From Chromobotia macracanthus (taxonomy: Eukaryota; Chordata; Actinopteri; Cypriniformes; Botiidae): a stretch of 64,000 nt of DNA. Location of the stretch: assembly GCA_036877525.1 (NCBI GenBank), contig JAZGTH010000040.1:3146001-3210000 (forward strand), given 5' to 3'. The notes beneath the pieces were generated by a model. The model was not told where the DNA came from. It worked only from the letters and a program-made list of their open reading frames with translations, and did no database searches. This document shows positions 25,816 through 38,310 of this stretch, piece after piece (position 1 is the first letter of the stretch; each line of letters starts with the position of its first letter). Made by a program: the position numbers and the translations under genes.

Positions 25816-28800
25816 ATTAATAATATTTCTTCTAACTAAATGGCTGGATCCAGTGTTATGCCTGCTTGTGTCATAAATTATACTTAATAAACAAATGTAT
25901 TGGCAAACCATTGATACATATCCTAATTTTGCCACTTACCATCCTTTACAAAAAACCATTAACACGTGAAGTTTAGACTGGCTGTATCTAAAACAATAAT
26001 GATTTACTGCAACATCCTTCAAAGGATCTACAGGCATCAAAATGATCACAGGACACAATCCGAAACATCCTCATCATTAACACATTCTACCCCTCTGTTT
26101 CATTATCTTCTGTCTGCTGGTGTTTTCCAGTATGCATCCAGTTAACCCTGTATGTACAAACAAAACTGAGTGCAGGAAGCTGGTCGATTTAGTCTTACTG
26201 CTCCTCTTCTGAATAAGGGTGGAAAGGTGGGAGGGTTGTCCGACTACAGACCTTGCTTGCACTTTGTGGTAACGCAATTGTGGTAGCCCCATCATGAGAT
26301 TCCTGAACCTTTTCTCCAAAAGCACATTCCATAAATTCTTCCCATTATTTGACAAACAAGAATAAGTGCACGGGAGGCTGAGGAGCATGGATAATGTCCA
26401 GAAGATGTTAATTTGGATTAATGATTACATGGTATTATGGTTCTCATAATAGACAGGAGGTGGAAAATAAGTTCAGACATCAGACTTGAAATTTGGAAGA
26501 CTGGATAATCACATAAATCATATATAAGCTTATAAAATGGTGAACTATGAACAATCTTGTTTATAACTTTTTCCATAAGCTCTACATGACTTTCAAAGTT
26601 AAGTTTCACATACCATTTGAACTGTCATCTAACAGCTGGGAAAAATACAAAATTGTGGTCTCTGAACAGCATAGACCAATATAAATATTTATCAGAATAG
26701 ATATCCCTGTTTATTGAAGTGTCTTGGTGACACTTCATGGACTTCAATCAAAAGCCTGTAGAATAAGAATGTGCCTTTCTCTTAATATTGCTTGCAACTG
26801 ATTAGCAAGTAGATTTATGACTGTAATGTAAAATCATATTGACTATTTAGGAAAAAAGCGAGGAAAAAAGCTTGGTGGTCCACCTCAAGCTTCCGGTTTC
26901 AACAGGAAATACAACAGAGGACAGAATTTCATGGGATCTTTATAATGTAAAATTCCCCAACATTTGTTCAGTATTACAGAAAGGAAGTGTGTACGTTTTG
27001 TTTGGAAATTCTCATCATACTTAATTGCATATGAAAAATAATCTCTTACAGTTCCTTTACATACTCGAAAAGTGACTCAGCAAATATATTTGTATGTTCA
27101 GTTTCTACAAAATGATGCTAGAAAGGAAGTTTATTAAGGTTTATTGGGGCACCACCACACAAACCTCAGCATATATTCTAGCATCCTCTTCCTGATTATT
27201 GCCTCAAGAAACTTGCTTGGTCATAGTGAATTTTTTTTAGCTTTTGAACTAAACCAATTACTTTCTTTCTGTCTCTCTCCTTCTCTCTTTCTCTCTCTTA
27301 CCCTCCTCTGCTGTGTTTGCAAGGTCTTTGACCCTGAGGGATAAATCGTTTTCCCTGACTGCTGATGACAGTTGGCAGCTTAGCGCCCCAGCAAGAGGTT
27401 AAAGGCCACAGAGCTCTCAGTCAGCTCCTGGTCTAACAAATCAGTGACCAGCCCCGGGTGAAGCAGCTGTCCCGTTGTGCTAGCGAATGTTTTAGAATTA
27501 CTGTAATCAAGAGGCCATCTTGGCCATCTTGAATTATAAAGGAGCTACGTTGGATCAGGCCACTAGCAGTAAAGATTTTGACATGTTTGAACAATGTATG
27601 GGTATAAACGCTCATTTAACTGTATCTTAACCAGCCACAACTGTGACAATCAATGAGCAACAAGACATTTTGCCCACAGTGATTTCACACTCAGCCAAAG
27701 TTCTGCTCCACATAACAATATATTACAATATTCTGATTGACTGTAATTGTTTAATGCAATGTTTTTTCTTATTGTACCTGGTTTAGACACAGTGTAAGTC
27801 CTTCTGTTAAATGGTCACACCTGGGCACATTATGAGTGAACGATCAGATAATACATATTTTACATATTTGCTCATGTGGCCTATTAGTGCATGGGTCTTT
27901 TTGTTCATGTGTTTTAAAATAGCAACATTAAATAGCAACATGTTGTTATGTCACACAAGTCAGTGTCATTGTCTGTTTGTTTGTCATAATGATCATATGG
28001 AGTCTGTGGCGTATCAGTGATTTTCCATGCTTGACTGAAAATACAAGCCTTTCCTGTTTGGTGATGTGTCAGTCGCTGCACTTTTACCTGGTTGGGCCTG
28101 GTTTACTGTTGTTTGTGTATAAGCATAACTGATGTGACATGTTTAAGGCATCAAAATATTTCTTCATGTAAAATCCGACACCAGAAAGTTAATTACAAAG
28201 GACTGGAAACAATTTGAAGGTAGTTTTTGTATTACTTTAACACAAACTGGAGTACATGAAATAATTTGATATCTTACCCTAACAATTGTTACTCTGATAA
28301 TCACCAGGGAGAAAAACAGCAAAATTGCTAAGCCATTCAAGTTTATAAACAAAAGTTTATATCAGTGTATGCTTGTATTTTATGGTAATGTGCATGTTTT
28401 ACACATTACATATATAATCACATATCACAACATACCGCCTGTGTCATGCTTAGGGCTTTTTGCCAGTTTCTTTTAAACTGAATATATCTTTCTTGATCTT
28501 TTCAAACTTAAGCCTATTATTTAAGGTTTCTTTGAGATTTTCTTTGGTGCTGCAGGGCTTCTAAGTTTTGATCTAGGATCCCACTTCCCCTTATACACAT
28601 ACTCTTCTTCAACTTTATTGTTCAATATTGTTTAATGTGGAAGAGATATAATAGGCTGTTGACATGTATGTTAAATCATCAGCAGGTTCAATACTCATAC
28701 AGTATTCAGTGATAAAGCCTCAGAAACTCTCCCATCATGCATCTGAATAAGTCACTATGAATGTGTTGGCCTGGGAAACTTTTTGGTGAATGAATCCTTT

Positions 28801-31800
28801 GATCTTTCAAGAACAAGAGGTGCTCCTCTCCCCTCCTCCTCACCTTTACAATAACCTACCCCGACCCCCTCCCTTTCCATTTACTGAAGACACTGTACTG
28901 GCTACATTCAAGTGTTGACAGCTGAAGCACACTTCCCAGCAAATCTCTGCGTTGAGTCTTTTTATCTCTTACATTCTGTTTCACATGAATATATTGATTT
29001 CCAGTAAAAGACTATTATACATATGTTTCTGTTTTTCATAGCAATAATTTTTTGTTTTCTTTGGCTTAGTTTTTCAGTTTCTCATTTACAGTGCATGTTG
29101 TTGGGTTAGATTGTGGATGTATTTTTGGGGCAGGTTTGTCTGAAAAGGGTCGGTCCCGACTTTATAAAAGCTGTGTATTTTGTGTGTAGTTTGTGAACAC
29201 TTCCCTGTTCACAGGGAAATGCTTCAGCCTACAAGATTTGTACATCTTAACAGTGATTCACTCAGTGTTGAAGAAAGCTAGTGAGGAAATTATATACATA
29301 TGTGACCCTCGGAACTGAAACCCCAAAGAGAAAGATTTCCAAACTAGCTGAGATTAAACAGGAAAATGAGATAAGGTGCTAGAGTCATAAACGTCCTTAT
29401 ATGTTCTCTGTAATACTGGCACACTTTTGCATAGTGCTGGGAAAAATCCAGAGAAAAAAGTCAGACTCAGATGCTGGGACAGATCCTTTGATGTCTGGGG
29501 GACCGAGGCGGCACACTCGCCTTACACCTCTGCTGATGTGTGACTCGAGAGAGGAAAGAGAGAACCACCACCATGGGAAATGACTTTAGACCCTCAGGCC
29601 CCCCAATTCACACTCGCTTCTCGCTTTTATGTTCATGGGAACAACCTTTCTGGACAGACAAAATGTCTGTGAAGTTTAGTTACCCTCTCACCGAAATACA
29701 GCAAAGGCGAAACCTCTACCCACCCCCTGGGAACAGATTTGGGAATTTTGAGGTTAGGCTAAATAAAGACACTAGATTTGTTCTGATTTATTCATCATCT
29801 CTTGTGAAACCCCTTTTCACTTTGATGTAATCTAATTTGCCTGGAATATACACACATCTTACTTGGGTATTTTATAAGAACACATAGAAAATATGTAATT
29901 TTTTCTATTCTAGCCTATAAGGACAGTTTAAAGGAAGTAAAACGTCTATATGCTGTTTGGAGGACGCAGCTAATTCTTACATGTCCCACAGATTTGCCTC
30001 TGGATCTCATAACACAATGCAATGCAGAATCTGACTACATGCGATAATGATAACATCAGAAAGCTATTACAACAAGATGGTGTTGCATGGGTGTGGTGTT
30101 TGTTCTTATAAAATGACTGTGTAACCACTCTAATGGAAGTGACCTCTGACCCTAAAGTGTGTGTTGATGGAGGTGGCCTTCCAATTCTGTGAGACTCTGT
30201 GAGAGTAGAAAGGGAAGCTAGGAGTAGCTTTTTGAAGCTTTTGGAACTGTATTGGTGTTGTTTAATGTGACAAACTGGACTGCTTTGGACTGATTGTTAT
30301 CTTGTTATCATTGTTATCTTTTATTTCAGTGAGGTAAGTCAGTGTTTTGTTGACAACTACATGAGTATGCTCATCCTGAAGTTTCGTTTTACAATTTCAT
30401 TTATCATTGTTTAGAGTTCAGTTAATCTTTGGGCAAACTGGAATACAGTTTCAGAGGTTAAGCAAGCTGTCCTTCAATGTGTTTCCCCCACGGAAAGCTC
30501 CACTCAGTAGATGCTTATCATGGCTTTCTCTCTCTCTCTGAGCAAGAATGAAACCTGCTTCCTTCCTCCATCCCCTTTCCCACACTGGACTCCATTGTGC
30601 AGTTGATGGATCTGTCTGAGCTGTACAAACTTACATTATAACAATCAGGCCACTTCAGATTCTGTTGTATAAGGCTCTGTCAGCATTTATCCAGTTATAA
30701 AGGTAATCAACTAAGCTGATTCTCGAACAATTGTTGTAACTTTGTAACTACCTTTGGACAGAACTTATCATGTTTTTTTGCCTGCCTATGATATCGATTC
30801 ATTTTTTTCTTTTACCTTGTAAGTCGCTTTGGATAAGTGTCTGCTAAATGCCTAAATGTAAATGTTACCACATGATGTTACTGAAACACATGCCCAAAGC
30901 AGCATCATTCTGATTCATGCTTGGCTGGAATTCTGTTTATTAAAAGGAGGGGGGCAGAAGTACACGTTTCAGAACACTTGTTTCATTTCTGTCTGTCGAT
31001 AGTCTTGTAACACTGACTTAGTTTACGCTAAAGTCCAAAAGTCTGAGTCTGGCAGAAACTGCTTCTGTCATGCATTTTTGTAGTTTTCATTGTAAATGAC
31101 ATAACCAGCAAATGATTTTGCAACATAAGTTGAATTTTAAAAAAATCTGATTTTCCTTAGTATTTGGTAATTTCCTTTTTGGTTTAATGACAGCAGGCAT
31201 TAGAGTGCATGTGATCAGTGATGTAAATTTGACATGATTTTGTATTTCCAAGAAATGACAGATTTTCAATGAGGTCCCAGACTTTTCCAGCCCACTGTAT
31301 GTAGAGGAGGTGGGTTGAAGACAGGAGGTCTTGGAGTATGTAGCCCCTTTAACCCCCTTCTTTCGAAACATCCCCACACCCCACTCTGGGAGACAAGGGC
31401 CTGGCTGAAGTTGCACTGTCTGATACAGAGAGGAGGGGGACAGGTGTTCAGCTAGGTCTGCTAGAGTCATCTGTGTTAATGTCCCTGGTCACGCCAGTTC
31501 CCTGTTCTGCCTTTCCCACGCTGCCCAGGGTCAGAGGGTAGCAGCCTGCCGGATGCAGGGCTCCCCCAAGACCTCTTTCACCAAACAGTGAATCTTCAGA
31601 TCGCCCTTTAAACCTAAACAATCTTCAGGCATATGGGACAGTCTAATCATTGCAGTCGTTGACCTCTTAGCAAATAATGGTTCCAAATACCAGACCAGAA
31701 CCTTTAGACATATTTAATCATAAATCCTCCAGTAAAAGCATGTCAGAGCGATACTTTAAAGTCATCAGGGTTATTTATTTATTAATACATTGCACATAGT

Positions 31801-31972
31801 GCTGCACATTCAATGTGCCGTGAACATTCTGGACAGCTTTGATAATAACATATTATTTGTACAGAAATACATGTAGAAAACTTGAACATAATTCTTTAGT
31901 AACAGAAATGTTTTAAGAAAATAAAGAGCTCAAGAGTGACGTGCACTGATTTACGAGCTCCACCATCACCAG
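25816..31972. other. Intergenic, no gene recognised
   Basis: Mostly AT-rich unique sequence. Segments with more balanced composition lie near 27.33-27.48, 28.80-28.92, 29.45-29.75 and 31.26-31.60 kb and may be conserved non-coding elements or unrecognised exons. A fish SINE-type tail is at 30817-30866 and a CT-rich tract near 27265-27300. Nothing here can be assigned a product. Confidence 0.45.
30817..30866 (+). mobile_element. Relic of a SINE 3' tail
   Basis: TGTAAGTCGCTTTGGATAAG, then TGTCTGCTAAATGCCTAAAT, is the tail shared by many teleost SINEs. No tRNA-like head with A and B boxes is recognisable upstream, so only the tail remains. Confidence 0.65.
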
Positions 31973-33809
31973 CTAAAGCTCCTCTTTGGAGATCAGGCCT
32001 GCAGAGGAGGCATATGGGGGGATGATGTTCTCGGTCCGTATCCCACTGTTCTTGTTTTTATGTATGTGTGAGAGTTTATGTGGCTGCAGTTTTTTCTCGG
32101 GCCGTTGCTGCTGTGTTTTCTCGCGCTGTGTTTTACTGGAACAAGGTTACTTGTACTAGTTATGCACAAAGACAGTAGAGAAAACAAACATGTGCAGTAG
32201 TACAAAAACTATTTGGTAAGCCACACTTGGATAAATATCATTATGTTAAATAAAACAACATCAAATCAAGTGTCACTGTGGTTTATCTGGAAGTTGTATC
32301 AGTATTGTGTTACAAAAGTGAGTGTTAAAAAATTGTGGTCAACATTTTTAACATAATAGCTATTGGTTATTGCTTCAAAATGTGCTTGTATTATATTTCT
32401 GCAAAACAAATGCTAGTCGTTTGAATATTTTGTTGTCTAATGTAATGACATTCAAACATTTTTTAGTTTGACCTAAGAGTCAACAAACACTTGCGGGCTT
32501 CTTAATAAAGAGCGTATAGCTCATACATTTTTGCTAATGTTCTTCTGTTAATTATGATGTATGGAAAACACACTCTGCTGTGGTTGATTATATACTGTAG
32601 GTATCTGCACATCTTTGAAAGTCTCATATCTGAATCAGAAGTGCACATAGACACCATAGATAAGCCTCCCAATTTTCCCTTTGAGACAATAGCAGGAAAC
32701 CCACTGACCATACTGTTTGTTTTTTCCATAGGGTTGATGTAAGACAATATACTTGTTATGCTAGTTAAGTGTAGAGATTGTGGGACTAATTGCAGTGAGA
32801 AGGAAGGGTCTGTTGTTTTCTTTTAAAAATTAGGTTTGTTGACTCTTTCTCTGGCATGTTTTTTTTTTCTCTGTTTTGTTATTGCCCGCTGTCATAGCCC
32901 CCACCCTGACCTCACTCCCCTTCCTCCCTCTGCATCCCATCCAAAGAAATCCACTCCGTCAGTAGGACCTATATTTATGTTGGGCACTTCCTATTTGTTC
33001 TGACCTTTGACTTGCAGGCCCCTGGCAGCTGAGCTGTGGAGGGTGGTGTCAAATCGTGACCTCTTAGACTGCCTGCTCTCACTGTGTAGACATCACTGCA
33101 TCCTTTTTCCCAAGTGTGCAACGACTGCATGAAGTTTTTTATATTAGAGACCAAAAAAGGCTACCTTAGATTTCCATGCTGGTCAAAGTTTTTGCTGGCA
33201 AGTGCTGGATTGATGGTGTACCAGCATAGCCATGAAGTTCACCAGCACAAAAATGCATGTTCTTTTTAATGAACTTTGCTGACCAAGGGTGGCTTGCTGG
33301 TTAAGATAGTTAAGAAGCCTGGTAGGGAAACCAGCATACCTGCATCTCATGTTTTTACTAAAGGGTCTTTTTGGAAACACTAGCTTAATATGATCAATTA
33401 CGTTAATGTAAAGTTTAGAACTCTAGCATTGTGAAATATTCTGGGTGTTTGTGTATCCCATAGTACAAGTGTACGTGTACGCCCAAGTGTGTGTGTGGTC
33501 AGGAAGATGCAGTGTTTCCTCCTTATACTAAAGCAAAGAATAGGGGACTAGGAGTGATGAGCGTATCAGAATAAGGTCCATTTCCCTTCCCATGTCAAGA
33601 CCTATAAATACACAAAAACAGGAAGTCAGCAGGGAAGGAATTGTGGGCAAACTTTAATCCTAGATAGACAAACCCTCCTTCCACACTTCCTCTCAAAACC
33701 CTGACCTCTCACTCCACGAAAACACATGTACAATACATACGCACCTATAAACACGTACCTTAATGGTCAACCCACTAAGACCTTCCTTGTAGTTCTCAAT
33801 CATGCATAT
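31973..33809 (-). CDS. Candidate 3' end of an unrecognised gene (two exons)
   Basis: Two exon-like segments in compatible phase. The first, 33759-33809, has a strong acceptor (pyrimidine tract, then CTCAG) and an AAG/gtacgt donor and reads ICMIENYKEGLSGLTIK. The second, 31973-32125, follows an ACACAG acceptor, starts REKTQQQRPEKK and ends ASSAGLISKEEL then TAG. A minus-strand AATAAA (TTTATT) at 31774-31779 lies about 195 bases past the stop. The second segment is richer in GC and CpG than its flanks. I recognise no family and did not find the upstream exons, which should lie between 33.8 kb and the 3' end of dlc. The open length (68 codons) is short enough to be chance, so this is a hypothesis rather than a gene call. 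Confidence 0.3.
33175..33350. repeat. Diverged interspersed repeat rich in CCAGCATA / GCTGGT words
   Basis: The words ATGCTGGTCA, ACCAGCATAG, GCTTGCTGGTTAAG and ACCAGCATAC recur in both orientations, a pattern familiar from a teleost repeat made of TGCTGGT/ACCAGCA words. Boundaries and family are uncertain. Confidence 0.45.
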
Positions 33810-36402
33810 CTGAGACAGCAGCCAGAGGTTTAGAATGCGACAGCAGAGTGAAAGGTAAAGGCAGTCAGATCAACATGCTTCTGATATTTATCAGATGTGT
33901 GAGCAGAGGAGCAGGTGGAGTGTCATTCTTACATGATTTGTTTATGTCTGCTGGTGGTTCAGGAAGCTCTACTCTAAAGTTTTATTGTCATCTTTTATTT
34001 AACAACTTGCCTGGCAGGGGAGATGCCATGACCAAGAAGAGGCTTAGCTCATTGAAGCTCAATATGGTACCTACAATGCAAAACAAATAAATGTTGAAAA
34101 TGCATTTAAGAAAATCCTCAAAAGTATTTTGAGGCTTTAAAAAGACTTTAAAATGACTTTTTAAAAGGCTGTACATAAGCATAGGGCTGAATGTATTAAT
34201 TTTAGTATTCTTACATTCATACTTCAATACTAAAAATACTGGATTATTTTGGAGTGTTATTTACGCACCACTAGTGTCACCAAACAGACTTAATAATGAC
34301 AAACAGAACCACTGCTTCCCATTGGTAAGACAAACAGATAGTCCTGCCCCCAACTAATGCCATTGGTTTAGCTAACGTTACTGTGTAGAGCTATGTGAAT
34401 GCTTAAAAAAGACAAATGTTTCTATAGTGCCACAGAGACAATAGTCACACACATAAACAATGACAAACTTAAAGTTCAAGTAAGTGTTTTGTAGATATAT
34501 TCCATTTTTCAAAGCTAATTGCGTGTGGTTTATGTATTAAACTATGCCCACTGGATCACCATATGCACATCCATGTCACTGCCCATTGAAAAGCGAAATG
34601 TTTAATGGGGATTTGTAACGGTCATGTTTAAGCACATGTGAAAATGATGTTTCCTGTTTCTGTTACAGGACAGACAGGGGCCTCGAGGTCTCAGACAGGA
34701 GGAAGAGGGCTGAAATCAGCAGTGATGTAGAGATGACAGGTGTCACTTTTATCTATATGGGCCTCTCTTTTTTCACTGCTCTTTCCTTCTTCACCATTTT
34801 TCTGTCTTTGTTGGTAGCTTCAACTTCCTCCCTCTACTCATCTTCCAGTAGTTAGGAGGGTAATTCTATTTACTTATGAATGAAGGCTGTGTCAGGAGTC
34901 ATACCATGAATTGATGTTCTTTTAATGAGGAAGTGAATATATTAGTGTACATTGTATGTGTTGTAACATTGCGCTCTAAAGCTTTTAACAGTAACAGAGC
35001 GGCTTGGAACTGGATACTTCAGGGTATGAGAATGCAAACGTGTGCAGCTGTTTGCCTTTAAGAGATAACAACTGTGGTACATACCCAACATGCGAGAGTC
35101 ATGATATCAGATTGACATTCCAGGTGCTGAGCTCACATTCCACCGACTGTTAATTGTATCTCGCTCAACTTGCACAGAAGATTATAGGCAACCCTCAATT
35201 TGCCCACTCTACAATCAAGGAAACAAAAAAGGAAGGACTATAAAAATCCCGTTGCTGTTCACAGTGTTTAGATTCCTGAGAAGTGTAGACAGGGTCCAGA
35301 ATGAACTTTTTGACATGCTTTACAAATTTTTTTTGCATTAGTTTTATATACTCAAACACATAAACATACTTTATACATGTTTACAGTATATACTGTAGAC
35401 AGAAATCAGCCAGAGGAAGCTAAGGAGCTAAGGAAGAATTCTAATAATTCATATATAGCATATATGGACATTGGATACTTTACTGGCTTTACATTGCATC
35501 TCCTTTGTGTCACAAAAGTTATCACGAATGCCAGCCACGTGGCTTGGCCCCTCCAAGCTCTGTGTATACAAAGGCATCCTGTTTTGCCATGCCATACTTG
35601 CCAGTTCAAATCTGCTGCTTCAAAGAACAAGTCACTTCCACAAATCTGCACTGCTGACTCATAAGAACAGAACACTAGTGCTAGTCTGGTGCTTGTTTAG
35701 CTAGCATATGTGATGTTGGTTGACCAAGGAAGAGTTTTAGAGAGTTCTATGTGCCCTTATCACTATATGAAATCAGTCTGGCATTCATTTTTCTTTCTCT
35801 TTCAATTTGAAATCAGATGTTAGGGAAAATCTGTATTATACTGCTCACATGTACTTTAAAACATGCAAACATACCCTGAACATATCCTGCAGCTTAAATC
35901 ATCGCGATCAGTTAGCTTAGCTGCAGGTGTCTCTTATCTGAGCAACACAGACGACAGCAGGGTTAAGATTTTAAGACTACTGAGAATAGAAAGTGATAAA
36001 GAAAAGCAGACAGAAGGGATTAAGCCTATTTCTAATTATTGTCTAATTAGAAATCAAGCAGGCTTACTGTAACCATTCACAAACAATTTTACAAGAATAG
36101 GCTAAAAATGTCTTATCTTAAAACTGAACATTTTTTTGTAAAAAAAGGTTAAAACATGGCACTAGCAACATAGACGTCATTGTTTTGATCCCTAGTGAAT
36201 GCATATACTTGTATGCAAAATGTATAGTTTGGATACACTGTAAATTGCTTTGAATAAAAGCATCTGACAATAAAACGTTTATATACCAAAAGAATTAATT
36301 GAAATGCAAGAGTCCATATGTTTTGTATTTGTGTTTAAAAAATTAAACACTCTCCTGTTCTAGATATACCAAATACTTCACTCACTGTAACCTTAAGACA
36401 GT
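33810..36402. other. Intergenic, no gene recognised
   Basis: Mixed AT-rich sequence. A plus-strand exon-like segment at 34677-34739 is discussed as a finding. A SINE-tail-like relic (GCTTTGAATAAAAGCATCTG) lies at 36247-36266. Nothing else is identified. Confidence 0.4.
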
Positions 36403-38310
36403 TTTATTAGTATGTGCAAAAAACTGTTGAAAAGGGTAATAAATAAGAACTGTACATAACGGGTCCGAGTGCCTGTGAGCTGCTGTGAGTCTGAGTGAGT
36501 TGAGGACAGGTGTCAGATCACATGTCAACACTCCCCAGGGAGAGCGGTAAAGCCACCCTCCCCCTTTTTGGAAGAGGAAGAATGGGGGTGTGAGGGCGTA
36601 AATGGCAGGTGATTCCTGTCCAAAGGCCATTAATAACTCTCCACAGTTTTCTCTGCCTTCATCTGCACTGTGCTTCCCTTTATTAGGGAAGAGCATATTG
36701 GATGGCTTTTTCATGCATTTCACACATTATATGTCCATAAGGGGGTGGGGTGGCGGTGAGAGTGATAAATTAAAACTAATGATCTTAATAGCTGCATAAT
36801 ATGTGTTGTCGGAACTTCATTAGTCTTTATCAAATTGTGCTCCAATAGATTTGCATTTTGTAATTGTTCTAATTGTCTGCAGCATTTCTCCAGGACATTA
36901 CATTTATACCATAGGTACACAGGTTCAATATAGTTGAAGCATCTTGAAACAAATAAAAAAAAATTATATTAACAGTGAAACATAAAAGAAAAGTAACAAG
37001 ATGAGACTGAATAAATTATTTCAGGATTTATTTTAAGAAAAATATATATTTTTGACTTTGTGACAATAAGCACATACATAAATATATATACATTTCTCTT
37101 TTATAAATACAATATTTACAATCAAATTAAATAGTTGGAATATCTCAAGGTTTTTTTGTACAATATTGCATTGTTAAATTAAGAATGGCGGTATAAAATA
37201 TAAAAGTATAATCTATTTTGGTTTTAAAAATTATTGAGAAACAAAAACAAATTCTGCTCTGTTAAGAATCTAGATTTTTTTTGAAAAGGACCCCAATGCT
37301 GAGGTTCACAAAACCAGGAAATCTTGACAATTATGAGGCTATCAGTTCGAACCAACTGGTCGCGTTGAGCCTTGGGAATGTCGGAAATAGCTTAGCAACA
37401 GTGAATGTTAACAGGACGAAGGTTCTACACAACAGCATCCATCATGCACTGCTGTTGTGTAGTATGAAAAACATACTCCTAGAAAGATTTTTAAATATGC
37501 ATATCAAACATTTTACATATGCTATCTAAATAAAAAAAAGGAGTACCTTTTTCACTGAGCTATAGCACATTGAAAGATGAGGCACTTAAAAATTAAGTTT
37601 GGTTACAGTGAGCGTCTCTGATAGTCAAATCAATTGTAGGCACTAAATACTGTGTATAAAATAAAATTAAAAAACACAGACAATTTAAACAGCAGGTTTC
37701 CAAGACCTTAGTTCACATTGTTCGCAGCCGAAGGGGCTTGTTTCAATAACTTTGATTGCTTTTCGTCACAGATCCATAATTGTTCATAAATAGAATTTCG
37801 AACCATATAAAAAGAAATACTCCAGAGTTCTAGATCCATCAGTTGCATGTCCATGATTGGGTCAGCAAGGCCTCTTGTGATATATGGAGAAAGATCAACT
37901 TCTGAATGCCTGTTTTCTTCCATTTCAAAGTCTCAAGGATAAAAAAACAAGACTACCATTTAGAGATTCAGGAATCCTCGATTCTTCTCGGCTCTTCTAG
38001 AGAGTTCTCATTCTTTATGTACATTTTAAAAATGATGAAATATATTTATAATTCTATTTGGAACGTTAAAAAAGAAAAGAAAATTGTGCAAATTATGCAA
38101 GTTATTCCTCCACTCTTCAAGCCCATTCTGTTGCTTTGTCTTCGCAAAATCATTGTCCATATTAGGAAGTCATCCTCCTTACTGAGCAGCACAAATAAAT
38201 AAATAATATATGTAGATATAATATATACTCTCTTCACTTCTTCTATAGACTGTAAACATTTTTGGGTCAGGCCCATCTGTGGTTGAGGTGTTCCAGATTG
38301 AACAAAACTG
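36403..38310 (-). other. Probable 3' UTR of dlc
   Basis: Sequence after the dlc stop codon. Candidate minus-strand poly(A) signals (AATAAA, seen as TTTATT) are at 37027-37032 and 36403-36408, giving a 3' UTR of roughly 1.3 or 1.9 kb. It is AT-rich with several ATTTA-like stretches, as expected for the unstable message of an oscillating clock gene, but the end point is inferred only. Confidence 0.4.

Noticed and set aside
26851..27024. Open frame after an ATTTAG acceptor reading EKSEEKSLVVHLKLPV
   Set aside because: A second overlapping frame is open as well, the acceptor is weak, and a 58-codon run is not significant.
33990..34066. Minus-strand segment with a GC donor reading TILSFNELSLFLVMASPLP
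   Set aside because: Its phase does not match the candidate exon at 33809, and a GC donor without transcript support is too weak to call.
35866..35935. Minus-strand exon-like segment with acceptor and gtatgt donor
   Set aside because: All three frames contain stops, so it cannot be coding; a non-coding exon is possible but unsupported.
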